A stretch of DNA of 41,976 nucleotides from Comamonadaceae bacterium (GTDB lineage Bacteria > Pseudomonadota > Gammaproteobacteria > Burkholderiales > Burkholderiaceae_C): contig JAAFIY010000022.1 in assembly GCA_013297985.1 (NCBI GenBank), forward strand, positions 1 to 41,976. The letters run 5' to 3'. A program made the translations under genes and the position numbers. Positions 29,383 to 37,462 of this stretch are shown one piece after another (within the stretch, counting starts at the first letter, position 1; each line of letters begins with the position of its first letter). The notes beneath the pieces are model-generated. The model searched no databases. It saw only the letters and a list, made by a program, of their open reading frames with translations, and was not told the origin of the DNA.

Positions 29383-32334
29383 CTACCCCAAATGCGCCCC
29401 CAGCACCTTGGCCAAAGCAAACATGCTCACGCTTTCCGCCCCGCCAAACACCGGCTTTAAAGCCGCGTCGGCGTTGATCTGGCGGCGGTCTTTGGCGTCT
29501 TGCAGGTTGTGGGCCTTGATGTAGTCCCACAGCTTTTTGGTGGCCTGCGGGCGGGTGACCGGGTCGGTGCCAATGATGGCGGCCAGCGCGGCACTGGGCA
29601 CCGCGCCTGCCGCGCTGCTGGTGGCGCGAGGCTTTTTGACTGCGGGGGTTTTGGCCGCAGCAGGCTTTGAGGTTTTTGCGGCTGCAGCGCCCTTCTTTGC
29701 TGCGGAAGCAGCTACTTTTTTTGTAGCAACCGCTGGCGCGGCGGCTTTGCGTGCCGGGCGGCCTGGTTTGCCTTCGCGCACTTCAAATTCAAAGCCCACC
29801 TTGCCCTGTGCCGCGTCCCACACCAAAAAGGCCTTGAAGGCGCGGTTGTTGCGGTTTGACACGAACTTGTCCAGCAAATCGGTCTTGCCCGTGGCCAGCA
29901 ATTTGCGAATTTGTTCACCGTCCACCGCTTGCTTCAAGATCACGATGCCAGTTTTGAAGTCGCAGCTGGGCGTGGGTTGCGCTTGGGTGGGTTTGGATTT
30001 GCTGCAGACATAGTTGCTGCCGTGCTCATGCACCGGTGCGCCGCACTTGGGACAAGGCCCTAAGTTGTCGCGGCCCGCAAAGTCCACGATTTCGCCGTCG
30101 TCGCCGTCTTCGCCTTTGTCGTCAAAGTCAAAGTTCAGCTTCCACTGGTTGGTGTCGCCGTCGTGCTTGATGCTCAGTTCAGCCGCAAAGGGCCAGCCGG
30201 CTTTGGATCTAAAGCCTTCTAGCGGGCCGATGTGGCGGTCGCGCATCAGGGCTTGTACCTCGGCCAGCTCAAAGGTGCGGCCTGCGGGTGACTTGGTAAA
30301 GCCAAAGCCGCAGCCTTCGCTTTGGCCGTCCGCGCCAGTGCATGCGTAGCGGCGGTAGTTTTCTTTGACGATGCCGCCGCAGGTGGGGCAGGGCGTGTCG
30401 AGCGTGGCGTAGTCGCCGGGTACGGTGTCGCGGTCGTATGTTTTGGCCTTTTGCACGATGTGCGCCGTCATGTCGGCAATTTCGCGCATGAAGTCGTCGC
30501 GGCTCAGTTGGCCGCGTTCCATCAGCGCCAGCTTGTGCTCCCACTCGCCGGTCAGCTCGGGGCGCGACAGCTCTTCAACCCCCAAGCCGCGCAGCAGGGT
30601 CATGAGCTGAAACGCCTTGGCGGTGGGGATGAGTTCGCGGCCTTCGCGGTACATGTACTTTTCAAGAATCAGGCCCTCGATGGTGGCCGCGCGCGTGGCG
30701 GGGGTGCCCAAGCCTTTTTCTTGCATGGCTTCGCGCAGTTCGTCGTCTTCCACCAGCTTGCCGGCCCCTTCCATGGCGCCCAGCAAGGTGGCCTCGGAAT
30801 ATCGGGCGGGGGGCTTGGTTTTTAGCGCGCGGGCGTCAACCGATTCAGTCTTGGCCTTTTCGCCTTCAGCCACCGCCACCAGCGTTTTGCCGCTGGTGTC
30901 GTCTTCGGCAGTGGCTTCTTTGCCGTAGATGGCCAGCCAGCCGGGTTTCACCAGCACCTTGCCGTCGCTTTTGAAGGCATGGCCCGCCACAGTGGTGATG
31001 CGGGTGGTGTTCAAAAACTCGGCGCTAGGAAAAAACACCGCCAGAAAGCGCCGCGCCACCAGGTCGTAAATTTTTTGCTCGGCGTCACTCAAACCACTGG
31101 GCGCTTGCAGGGTGGGGATGATGGCGAAGTGGTCCGACACCTTGGCGTTGTCAAAGATGCGCTTGGTGGGCTTCACATAGCCGTTGTTGGCCGCCACGCG
31201 GGCATGCGGGGCCAGGTGGCGCAAATCGCTGTCGGCCAGCATGTCGATGGTCTGCCGCGCCACCGGCACATAGTCTTCAGGCAGGGCGCGCGAATCGGTA
31301 CGCGGGTAGGTCAGGGCCTTGTGGCGCTCGTACAGGCTTTGCGCCAGTTGCAGCGTGGTTTTGGCACTAAAACCAAAGCGGCCGTTGGCTTCGCGCTGCA
31401 GGCTGGTCAGGTCAAACAGCAGTGGGCTGGCTTGGCTGCTGGGCTTGGACTCATCGGCCACGGTGCCAGTTTGGCCGCGCACGGCGTCGGCAATGGCTTG
31501 GGCGGCAGCGGCGTTCCACAGGCGGTCTTGCTTTTTCTCGGCGTCGGCCGGGTCTTTTTTGTGCGCCAGGTCGATGTAGCGGCCTGCGTATTCACCGGCA
31601 GCCACGCCGAAGGTCGCGTGCACTTCCCAGTAGTCGCGCGAGACGAATTTGCGAATCTGTTCTTCGCGCTCCACCACCACCGCCAGCGTGGGCGTTTGCA
31701 CCCGGCCCACGGTGGTCAAAAAGAAGCCGCCGTCGCGGCTGTTAAAGGCCGTCATGGCCCGCGTGCCGTTGATGCCCACCAGCCAGTCGGCCTCTGATCG
31801 GCTGCGGGCGGCGTCGGCCAGGCCTTGCATTTGCACGTCGGTGCGCAGGTGCTCAAAGCCGTCGCGAATGGCTTGCGGCGTCATGCTTTGCAGCCACAGC
31901 CGGGTGATGGGCTTGCCCAAGGTAGCGGCTTTGCCGGGTTTGGCGGTGCTGCCAGCGGCGGCATATTGCTCAATCAGGCGAAAGATCAGCTCGCCTTCAC
32001 GCCCCGCGTCGCAGGCGTTGACCAGCGCGCTTACATCCTTGCGCTTGGCTTGCTTGACCACGGCGGCCAAGCGGCTCTTGGTCTTGTCCACCGGCTTCAC
32101 ATCAAAGTAGGGCGGCACCACGGGCAGATGGGCAAAGCTCCATTTGCCGCGTTTGACATCAAACGCCTCAGGCGCCTGAATCTCCAGCAAGTGGCCCACG
32201 GCGCTGGTGACGATGTAGCGCTCGTTTTCAAAGTGGTCGTCGTGCTTGTCGAACTTGCCCGCCACGGGCGTGAGGGCCCGCACGATGTCTTGGGCCACAG
32301 AAGGCTTTTCAGCGATGACAAGGGTTTTGCTCAT
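29383..32334 (-). CDS. topB: DNA topoisomerase III
   Basis: 983 residues, a type IA topoisomerase that passes single DNA strands to decatenate replication intermediates. The Toprim domain begins LVIAEKPSVAQDIVRAL (Glu9) and carries CDAGREGE with Asp109. The active-site Tyr is Tyr343 in ALTYPRTDSRALPEDY. The central domain is typical, and two zinc-finger-like repeats follow: CPTCGGIVKENYRRYAC and CPKCGAPVHEHGSNYVC. It is well above the ~650 residues of E. coli TopB because of these and a Lys/Ala-rich tail. Part of that tail, from residue 870, is encoded by a dispersed repeat (ATKKVAASAAKKGAAAAKT). A conserved C-terminal domain (ALAAIIGTDPVTRPQATKKL, SWIB-like) follows the tail. Confidence 0.93.
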   Translation of the reverse strand: MSKTLVIAEKPSVAQDIVRALTPVAGKFDKHDDHFENERYIVTSAVGHLLEIQAPEAFDVKRGKWSFAHLPVVPPYFDVKPVDKTKSRLAAVVKQAKRKDVSALVNACDAGREGELIFRLIEQYAAAGSTAKPGKAATLGKPITRLWLQSMTPQAIRDGFEHLRTDVQMQGLADAARSRSEADWLVGINGTRAMTAFNSRDGGFFLTTVGRVQTPTLAVVVEREEQIRKFVSRDYWEVHATFGVAAGEYAGRYIDLAHKKDPADAEKKQDRLWNAAAAQAIADAVRGQTGTVADESKPSSQASPLLFDLTSLQREANGRFGFSAKTTLQLAQSLYERHKALTYPRTDSRALPEDYVPVARQTIDMLADSDLRHLAPHARVAANNGYVKPTKRIFDNAKVSDHFAIIPTLQAPSGLSDAEQKIYDLVARRFLAVFFPSAEFLNTTRITTVAGHAFKSDGKVLVKPGWLAIYGKEATAEDDTSGKTLVAVAEGEKAKTESVDARALKTKPPARYSEATLLGAMEGAGKLVEDDELREAMQEKGLGTPATRAATIEGLILEKYMYREGRELIPTAKAFQLMTLLRGLGVEELSRPELTGEWEHKLALMERGQLSRDDFMREIADMTAHIVQKAKTYDRDTVPGDYATLDTPCPTCGGIVKENYRRYACTGADGQSEGCGFGFTKSPAGRTFELAEVQALMRDRHIGPLEGFRSKAGWPFAAELSIKHDGDTNQWKLNFDFDDKGEDGDDGEIVDFAGRDNLGPCPKCGAPVHEHGSNYVCSKSKPTQAQPTPSCDFKTGIVILKQAVDGEQIRKLLATGKTDLLDKFVSNRNNRAFKAFLVWDAAQGKVGFEFEVREGKPGRPARKAAAPAVATKKVAASAAKKGAAAAKTSKPAAAKTPAVKKPRATSSAAGAVPSAALAAIIGTDPVTRPQATKKLWDYIKAHNLQDAKDRRQINADAALKPVFGGAESVSMFALAKVLGAHLG
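29671..29727 (-). repeat. Dispersed GCTAC palindromic repeat, copy 8 (in frame in topB)
   Basis: Minus-strand reading: GCTACAAAAAAAGTAGC, then TGCTTCCGCAGCAAAGAAG and GGCGCTGCAGCCGCAAAAAC. The first ~46 bases match copy 5 with few changes. GCT is codon 870 of topB, again in the only open frame. It forms part of the linker between the zinc-finger region and the C-terminal domain. Confidence 0.75.
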
Positions 32335-32510
32335 GGATACGTTGCTTCAATAGTCAAAGCAGCGGCTGCCGGGGCTTTGCCCTCGGGCCATTGCGGGGCC
32401 GCGCCCCGCTTGGGCGGTGCGCTCCCTACAATGCCGCTGCCTCGCGTGCGCGCTCGCAGGTGCGTATGCGCACACGCAGGGGCCTTTTTTAAGGTAGCAG
32501 AGATTGCGTC

Positions 32511-33122
32511 GTGAAATCTGACAGCCGTGTCCAATCCCGTCGCTCACCTGCGCCCAAGGCGCAGAAATCGGCCCCACCTGCGCCCAAGGTGCAGCAATCG
32601 GCCCCACCTGCGCCCAAGCTCGGCCGTAAAGCGCCCGCCGTCGCAGCCGCGCCAGATGCGGGGCGCCGCATCCAAGTGCGCCGCTCGGGCGTGCATGGCA
32701 AGGGCATATTTGCCTTGCGGGATTTGGCTGTGGGCGAAGACGTCATTGAGTACGTTGGCGAAATCATCAGTTGGGACGAAGCGCTGGCGCGCCATCCGCA
32801 TGACCCCAGCCAGCCCAATCACACCTTTTACTTCTCACTCGACGGCGGTCGGGTGATTGACGCCAACGTGGGTGGCAACGCCGCGCGTTGGATCAACCAC
32901 AGCTGCAACCCCAACTGCGAAGCCAGCGAAGACGAAGGCCGGGTGTTCATCCGACCGCTGCGCCGCATCCGCGCAGGCGAAGAGCTGAGCTATGACTACG
33001 GCCTGATCTTGGACGAGCCCCTCACCCCCAAGCTCAAGGCCGAATACGCCTGCTGGTGCGGCAGCACCAACTGCCGCCGCACGCTGCTGGCGCCCAAGCG
33101 GCGCAGCCGTCGCGATGACTGA
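32511..33122 (+). CDS. SET-domain protein (putative protein-lysine methyltransferase)
   Basis: 203 residues from a GTG; I find no ATG that would keep the N-terminus. Residues ~50-185 are a SET domain: RRSGVHGKGIFALRDLAVGE, VIEYVGEII, RWINHSCNPNCEA (NHSCxPN) and ELSYDYG, followed by a post-SET-like Cys cluster CWCGSTNCRR. All residues expected for SAM binding and catalysis seem present. The first 45 residues are basic and Pro/Ala-rich and come from a 30-bp tandem repeat. Possible targets are Lys-rich histone-H1-like proteins or the Lys-rich TopB tail encoded next door, but this is guesswork. Divergent from topB. Confidence 0.88.
   Translation: MKSDSRVQSRRSPAPKAQKSAPPAPKVQQSAPPAPKLGRKAPAVAAAPDAGRRIQVRRSGVHGKGIFALRDLAVGEDVIEYVGEIISWDEALARHPHDPSQPNHTFYFSLDGGRVIDANVGGNAARWINHSCNPNCEASEDEGRVFIRPLRRIRAGEELSYDYGLILDEPLTPKLKAEYACWCGSTNCRRTLLAPKRRSRRDD
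32545..32618 (+). repeat. 30-bp tandem repeat at the start of the SET-domain gene
   Basis: Two full units and a 14-bp partial unit of CACCTGCGCCCAAGG... (starting at 32545, 32575 and 32605). They encode repeats of the type SAPPAPK. The 30-bp period is in frame, so copy number can vary without frameshift. Confidence 0.85.
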
Positions 33123-33185
33123 GGCCTGAGCCTGCACCGCTCGCCAGGCTCACCTTTGCTGTCTCGCGCTCGCGTTTGTCCATCT

Positions 33186-34088
33186 ATGTCCACTGCCCCA
33201 GCAACCGCCCCCACGCAGTGGCCCGCCGAAGCCCTGTGGGAGCAGTTGCACCCTCGGCTAGATGGGTTCACGGTAGAGGTGCTGGCGCAGGTGAATTCCA
33301 CCAACGACGAATTGATGCGCCGCGCCCGCCGCGGCGACACCGCGCCCACCTTGCTGGTGGCTGAGCAGCAGACCGCGGGGAGGGGTCGGCGCGGGCGCAC
33401 TTGGCACAGCGCACCAGGGCAATCGCTCACTGCATCGCTGGGCTTGGCCTTGGCGCCGCGCGATTGGTCTGGGTTGTCGCTGGCAGTGGGCGTGGCGCTG
33501 GCTGAAGCCTTGCACCCCGACATTTGCCTGAAATGGCCCAACGACTTGTGGCTGGGCGGCGCCAAGCTGGGCGGCATCTTGGTGGAGACAGCTACTCTGG
33601 CGGCTGGCTCTGGGCACACGTCTGGGTTTGCCGCGTCGCCTGAAGCGGCGGGTTCGGTGCCCCGCTATGCGGTGATTGGCTTCGGGTTGAACATCGCACC
33701 ACCACCGGCCGACGCGCTCGCCGCCCCGGTCGGCGGGCCCGCACCGCAAGCCGTGACGGGTTTGCAGGCTTTGGGCCCTGACTGGACGGCGCCGGTGGCT
33801 TTGGCCGCTGTGGTGCCCGCCTTGGTGGATGCCCTGCAGCGCTTTCAGGCCAGCGGCTTTGCCGCCTTCGCGCAGCGCTTTGAAGCGCGCGACGCCTTGG
33901 CTGGCCAGCGAATCAGCATCTGGGGCACCGGTGACACCCCGCAGTGGCTGCGCGAAGGCCTGTGCTTGGGCGTGGGCGCTGACGGCGCGCTGCGCTTGCG
34001 CGACGACAGCGGCCGTGAACACGCCGAACACCACGGCGAAGTCAGTGTGCGGCCCGCCACCGGGGTTGCAACCGGTAGCCGCCCCTAA
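33186..34088 (+). CDS. birA: Biotin-[acetyl-CoA-carboxylase] ligase
   Basis: 300 residues from the ATG at 33186; a TTG at 33156 in the same frame is less likely. It attaches biotin to the carrier protein of acetyl-CoA carboxylase. The biotinyl-adenylate loop is TAGRGRRGRTWHS, preceded by QVNSTNDELM, with LKWPNDLWLGGAKLGGILVE as the conserved catalytic strand and GFGLNIAP later. There is no N-terminal helix-turn-helix, so it is the non-repressor type. The C-terminal domain (LAGQRISIWGTGD, GADGALRLRDDSG) is complete. The SPOR-like gene starts 17 bp after the stop. Confidence 0.92.
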   Translation: MSTAPATAPTQWPAEALWEQLHPRLDGFTVEVLAQVNSTNDELMRRARRGDTAPTLLVAEQQTAGRGRRGRTWHSAPGQSLTASLGLALAPRDWSGLSLAVGVALAEALHPDICLKWPNDLWLGGAKLGGILVETATLAAGSGHTSGFAASPEAAGSVPRYAVIGFGLNIAPPPADALAAPVGGPAPQAVTGLQALGPDWTAPVALAAVVPALVDALQRFQASGFAAFAQRFEARDALAGQRISIWGTGDTPQWLREGLCLGVGADGALRLRDDSGREHAEHHGEVSVRPATGVATGSRP

Positions 34089-34104
34089 GGCGGCGCCAAT
34101 TGCC

Positions 34105-35007
34105 ATGGGCCGTGTGCTGCTGCTTGTGTTGTTGCTGGCCAATGGGGGCTATTGGGCCTACCAACAAGGCGGGTTGACGGCGGTGGGCCTGGCCCCCCGA
34201 GTGGCCGCCACCGAGCCGCAGCGCATCGCGCAACAGTTGCAAGCGGAGCAGTTGGAGGTGCGTGCGCCGGACGGCAGGGTGCGGCCGGTGGTGCCGATGC
34301 GGGCCGACGCTGCCGCCCCGTCCAACGCGCCTGTGCCCACGGGCACGGCCCCATCGCAGGCGGTGAGCGCAGTCGTAGCAACCACCCCTGCCACCGCTGC
34401 CGCCCCTGTCGAGGCGGCGCCTCAGCCCAATCTTGCTCCGGCTGTGGCCAGCCCGGCGCCTGAGCCGCCTAACGTGCCCAAGCCCGCTGCAGCAGCAGAC
34501 AGCGCTGCGGTGGTGGTGGCGCAAGCCACGCCGCCCGCGCCACTGAGCCCGCCTGCGCCTGCCTGCCAGCGCATTGGTTTGTTTGACGAGCGCGCAGCAG
34601 CCAGCTTGCGTGAGCGCTTGGCGCGGGCGTCTGCGGCCACCTGGCGCTTGGACACGGGCGTGCAAAGCGCGCGCTGGATCGTCTACATGGGCCGCTACCC
34701 CGAGCCCGAACTGCTGGCGCGCAAGCAAAGCGAACTGCGCGCCCGCAAAGTGCCCTTTGAGCCAGTGCGCAACGCGGCCTTGGAGCCCGGCCTTTCGCTG
34801 GGCGGCTTTGATACCTTGGGCGAAGCCGTGAGCCACCTGGACACACTCACCGAACGCGGCGTGCGCACCGCCCGGGTGGTGCAAGAGCGCCCCGAACGCC
34901 GCGGCACTTGGCTGGTGGCGCCCCAAGGGCCGCTGCCGCCGCCATTTGGCGATGCCATCCGCTCGGTGCTGGGTGAGCGGGTGTGGGAGCCATGTGCCAA
35001 GGGCTGA
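34105..35007 (+). CDS. Membrane-anchored protein with a SPOR-like C-terminal domain
   Basis: 300 residues from the ATG at 34105, which places a single transmembrane segment at the very N-terminus (MGRVLLLVLLLANGGYWAY). A long Pro/Ala-rich linker (~residues 60-155) follows, and then a globular part: RIGLFDERAAASLRERLARA and WIVYMGRYPEPELLARKQSE, ending TWLVAPQGPL. The layout (anchor, flexible linker, SPOR-type domain) suggests a periplasmic protein that binds septal peptidoglycan. The frame is open far upstream into birA, but that part is birA shadow. It likely forms an operon with birA, as in related bacteria. Confidence 0.75.
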   Translation: MGRVLLLVLLLANGGYWAYQQGGLTAVGLAPRVAATEPQRIAQQLQAEQLEVRAPDGRVRPVVPMRADAAAPSNAPVPTGTAPSQAVSAVVATTPATAAAPVEAAPQPNLAPAVASPAPEPPNVPKPAAAADSAAVVVAQATPPAPLSPPAPACQRIGLFDERAAASLRERLARASAATWRLDTGVQSARWIVYMGRYPEPELLARKQSELRARKVPFEPVRNAALEPGLSLGGFDTLGEAVSHLDTLTERGVRTARVVQERPERRGTWLVAPQGPLPPPFGDAIRSVLGERVWEPCAKG

Positions 35008-35069
35008 GGCCGCCGATCCCTTTTCTTTGCGTAACCCATCGCTTGATTCAAGTTCTTCAGGAGACCCTC

Positions 35070-35759
35070 ATGAGTTCTGCCATGCCTGCTTTGCAGCTGT
35101 ACTTTTCACCCGGCGCGTGTTCGTTTGTGCCGCACTTGCTGCTGGAGCGGCTGGGCCTGCCGTTTGAAGCGCACATCGTGAAGCTGCACAAGGGCGAGCA
35201 GTTCAGCGATGCCTTCAAGGCAATGAACCCGCTGTCGCAGGTGCCGGTGTTGCTGTTAGACGGCCACCCGGTGACGCAGATCATGGCCATCGTGGATGCG
35301 CTGGACGGCCTGGCGCCGCAAGCGCAGCTGTTTCCGGCTGAAGGGCTGGCGCGGGCTCGGGCGTGGCAGCAACTGGCGTGGATGAACGGCACCATTCACC
35401 CGCAGTTCACGCGCTTTTTCAGGCCCTCTGCGTTTGCGGAAACCGAGGCGGCGCAGGCTGAAGTCAAAGCCTCTGGGCAACGCGCCTTCATGAAGTCTTT
35501 GGTGCGCCTGGACGAAATGGCGGCCCTGGAGCCTGAAGAGGGCGGGGCGGCACGCGCCAGTTTTTTGGGCGGGGCGAGCGAGCCGGGCCCCGCCGATGCG
35601 TACGCGATGGTGCTGATGCGCTGGGGCACCCTGATGGGCGCCGATGGCGACACGCTGCCCCACCTGTGGGGTCTGGCGCGACGGGTGGCACTGTCGCCCG
35701 CAGGCGAGCGAGCCATGGCACGCGAGCGCATCGAACTCAGCGCCAAGCCTGCGGCTTAG
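35070..35759 (+). CDS. Glutathione S-transferase family protein
   Basis: 229 residues from the ATG that follows AGGAG. The thioredoxin-like N-terminal domain starts LQLYFSPGACSFVPHLLLER, with a Ser/Cys pair in the active-site turn, and NPLSQVPVLLLDGHP carries the conserved cis-Pro and the glutathione-binding strand. The helical C-terminal domain (WQQLAWMNGTIHPQFTRFF, GPADAYAMVLMRWG) is of the usual size. It conjugates or reduces electrophiles with glutathione; the substrate is unknown. It is convergent with the sensor kinase gene. Confidence 0.9.
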   Translation: MSSAMPALQLYFSPGACSFVPHLLLERLGLPFEAHIVKLHKGEQFSDAFKAMNPLSQVPVLLLDGHPVTQIMAIVDALDGLAPQAQLFPAEGLARARAWQQLAWMNGTIHPQFTRFFRPSAFAETEAAQAEVKASGQRAFMKSLVRLDEMAALEPEEGGAARASFLGGASEPGPADAYAMVLMRWGTLMGADGDTLPHLWGLARRVALSPAGERAMARERIELSAKPAA

Positions 35760-35782
35760 GGCCCAGCGCGCTGTCCTGGGCC
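35760..35782. terminator. Possible hairpin between convergent GST and sensor kinase genes
   Basis: GGCCCAG and CTGGGCC are perfect 7-bp arms around a 9-base loop, directly after the GST stop. No T run follows in either direction, so it would be a weak terminator at best. The position between two convergent genes supports the idea. Confidence 0.35.
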
Positions 35783-35809
35783 GATCGGGCTGTGTGCGCC
35801 CGGCCTGCG

Positions 35810-37327
35810 TCAGGCTAGGGGCGGCGCACGCCCGACGCGCGGGGCGGTCGCATCAGCCCCGGTGTCGATCTCTTCTTCAACGGTATCGGGCAGGCTGGGC
35901 AGGCGGATGGTGAACAGCGCCCCGGGCGGTCGGTGGCCCGGGCGGGCGTCGTTCACGCTCACCTGCGCGCCGTGGCGCTGAGCGATTTCTTGCACGATGG
36001 CCAAGCCCAGCCCCGAGCCTTCGGCGGTATGGCCCAGCGCGCGGTAGAACGGCTGAAAAATCAGGGCTCGTTCAGCTTCGGGAATGCCCAAGCCGTTGTC
36101 TTCCACCTGGGCCAGCACCACGCCGCCAAAATGGTCTGCCAACACGCGGGCGGTGACCACGCCGGGCCGCTCGGGCGTGCTGGGCGTGTAGTGCAGGGCG
36201 TTGTCAATCAGGTTGCGCAACAGCTCTTGGATCAGCGTGGCATTGGCGTGCACCACCACGCCGCGGCTGCCAGGCTCAGCGCCTTCGTAGCCCAGGTCGA
36301 CGCCGCGCTCCAGGGCGCGGGGCAGGGCGTCGGCCAGGGCGTCTTGCACCAGCTCGGCCAGATCGCAGCGTTGCATGGCCAGCCCGGCCACCTGGCCCTC
36401 GGTTCGCGCCAAAGACAAAAGCTGGTTGACGGTGTGCGTGGCCCGCACCGACGAGCGGCCAATTTGCTTGAGCGACTGGCGCAAATCATCCGGCTGGGTG
36501 CCTTCGCGCAGAGCCAATTCGGCCTGCATGCGAAGGCCCGCCAGCGGGGTTTTAAGCTGGTGCGCGGCATCGGTCAAAAAACGTTTGTGGGTGTGCATGG
36601 ACTGCTGCAAGCGATCCAGCAGATCGTTGACCGACGCCACCAGCGGCGCCACTTCTAGCGGCACTTCTTGAGTGTCAAGCGGACTCAAGTCGTCGGGGGC
36701 CCGTTGGCGGATGCGGTCTTCCAGTCGGTGCAGCGGGCGGATGCCGCGCCCCAACGCCAGCCACACCAACACGACCAACAGCGGCAGCACCGCAAACTGC
36801 GGCAGCATCACGCCTTTGATGATTTCAGTGGCCAACTCTGAGCGCTTTTCGCGGGTTTCGGCCACTTGGATCAAAGCGGGCTGGGCGTTGGGCGCGGCCA
36901 CGCCCACCCACACATAGGCCACGCGGAAATCACTGCCGCGCCAGTCTTGGTCGCGCATGTAGACCACGCCCAGGCCAGGCACCTTGTCGGCAGCGGGCAG
37001 GGGCAGGTCGCGCTCGCCTGACAGCAGCTCGCCGCGGCCACCCAGCACCTGGTAGAGCACCTCATCGCGCTCATCCGCGCGCAGCAAATCGCGTGCTTGG
37101 GTGGGGAGGGCAAAGGTGACGCGGTTGCCAGTGGTCTGCACCAGTTGCGCCAGGGCGCGGGCGTCGGCCTGCAAGGCGTCGTCATACGGCCGATTGGCCA
37201 GGCCCTGCGCCACCAGCCAGGTCAGGCCCAGCGTCATGGGCCAAACGATGAGCAGCGGCGTGAGCATCCAATCCAGAATCTCGCCAAACAGCGAGCGCTG
37301 CTCACGCTGAAACAAATTGAGCTTCAA
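35810..37327 (-). CDS. Sensor histidine kinase (TctE-like)
   Basis: About 505 residues from the TTG at 37327, which gives the family-typical start KLNLFQREQRSLFGEILDWM; a longer TTG start at 37363 is possible and no ATG is available. The first membrane segment is LTPLLIVWPMTLGLTWLV, then a periplasmic domain of ~150 residues, and the second segment is MLPQFAVLPLLVVLVWLAL. The HAMP-like linker leads to the H-box (TDAAHQLKTPLAGLRMQAEL). ATP-binding boxes follow: LRNLIDNALHYTP (N), VEDNGLGIP (G1) and GSGLGLAIV (G2). It pairs with the response regulator encoded upstream on the same strand. TctE-like kinases sense organic acids, but the signal here is unknown. Confidence 0.9.
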   Translation of the reverse strand: MKLNLFQREQRSLFGEILDWMLTPLLIVWPMTLGLTWLVAQGLANRPYDDALQADARALAQLVQTTGNRVTFALPTQARDLLRADERDEVLYQVLGGRGELLSGERDLPLPAADKVPGLGVVYMRDQDWRGSDFRVAYVWVGVAAPNAQPALIQVAETREKRSELATEIIKGVMLPQFAVLPLLVVLVWLALGRGIRPLHRLEDRIRQRAPDDLSPLDTQEVPLEVAPLVASVNDLLDRLQQSMHTHKRFLTDAAHQLKTPLAGLRMQAELALREGTQPDDLRQSLKQIGRSSVRATHTVNQLLSLARTEGQVAGLAMQRCDLAELVQDALADALPRALERGVDLGYEGAEPGSRGVVVHANATLIQELLRNLIDNALHYTPSTPERPGVVTARVLADHFGGVVLAQVEDNGLGIPEAERALIFQPFYRALGHTAEGSGLGLAIVQEIAQRHGAQVSVNDARPGHRPPGALFTIRLPSLPDTVEEEIDTGADATAPRVGRAPPLA

Positions 37328-37406
37328 AGCGCGGCACCAGCGATGCTGCACCGGCCACGGCAAAGGCAGCGCGGCTTGCTCAACGCCCCGACACCCGCAT
37401 CAAGTT

Positions 37407-37462
37407 GCTACAAAAAACGTAGCTACTTAGGCTGATTGAATAAGCGCTCAAGCCGGAATTTT
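37407..37462 (+). repeat. Dispersed GCTAC palindromic repeat, copy 9
   Basis: GCTACAAAAAACGTAGC, then TACTTAGGCTGATTGAAT and AAGCGCTCAAGCCGGAATTTT. The first 17 bases are identical to copy 5. It lies between the response regulator and the sensor kinase genes, opposite in orientation to them, and its right end covers the last five codons and the stop of the response regulator gene. Confidence 0.8.

Noticed and set aside
32460..32490. GTGCG-TATG-CGCAC hairpin followed 11 bases later by a T run upstream of the SET gene
   Set aside because: The stem is only 5 bp and the T run is too far from it for an ordinary terminator.
33588..33650. Possible degraded repeat copy inside birA starting GCTACTCTGG
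   Set aside because: Only the first few bases match; the GTAGC stem and the TGCTT block are absent, so I cannot separate it from chance.
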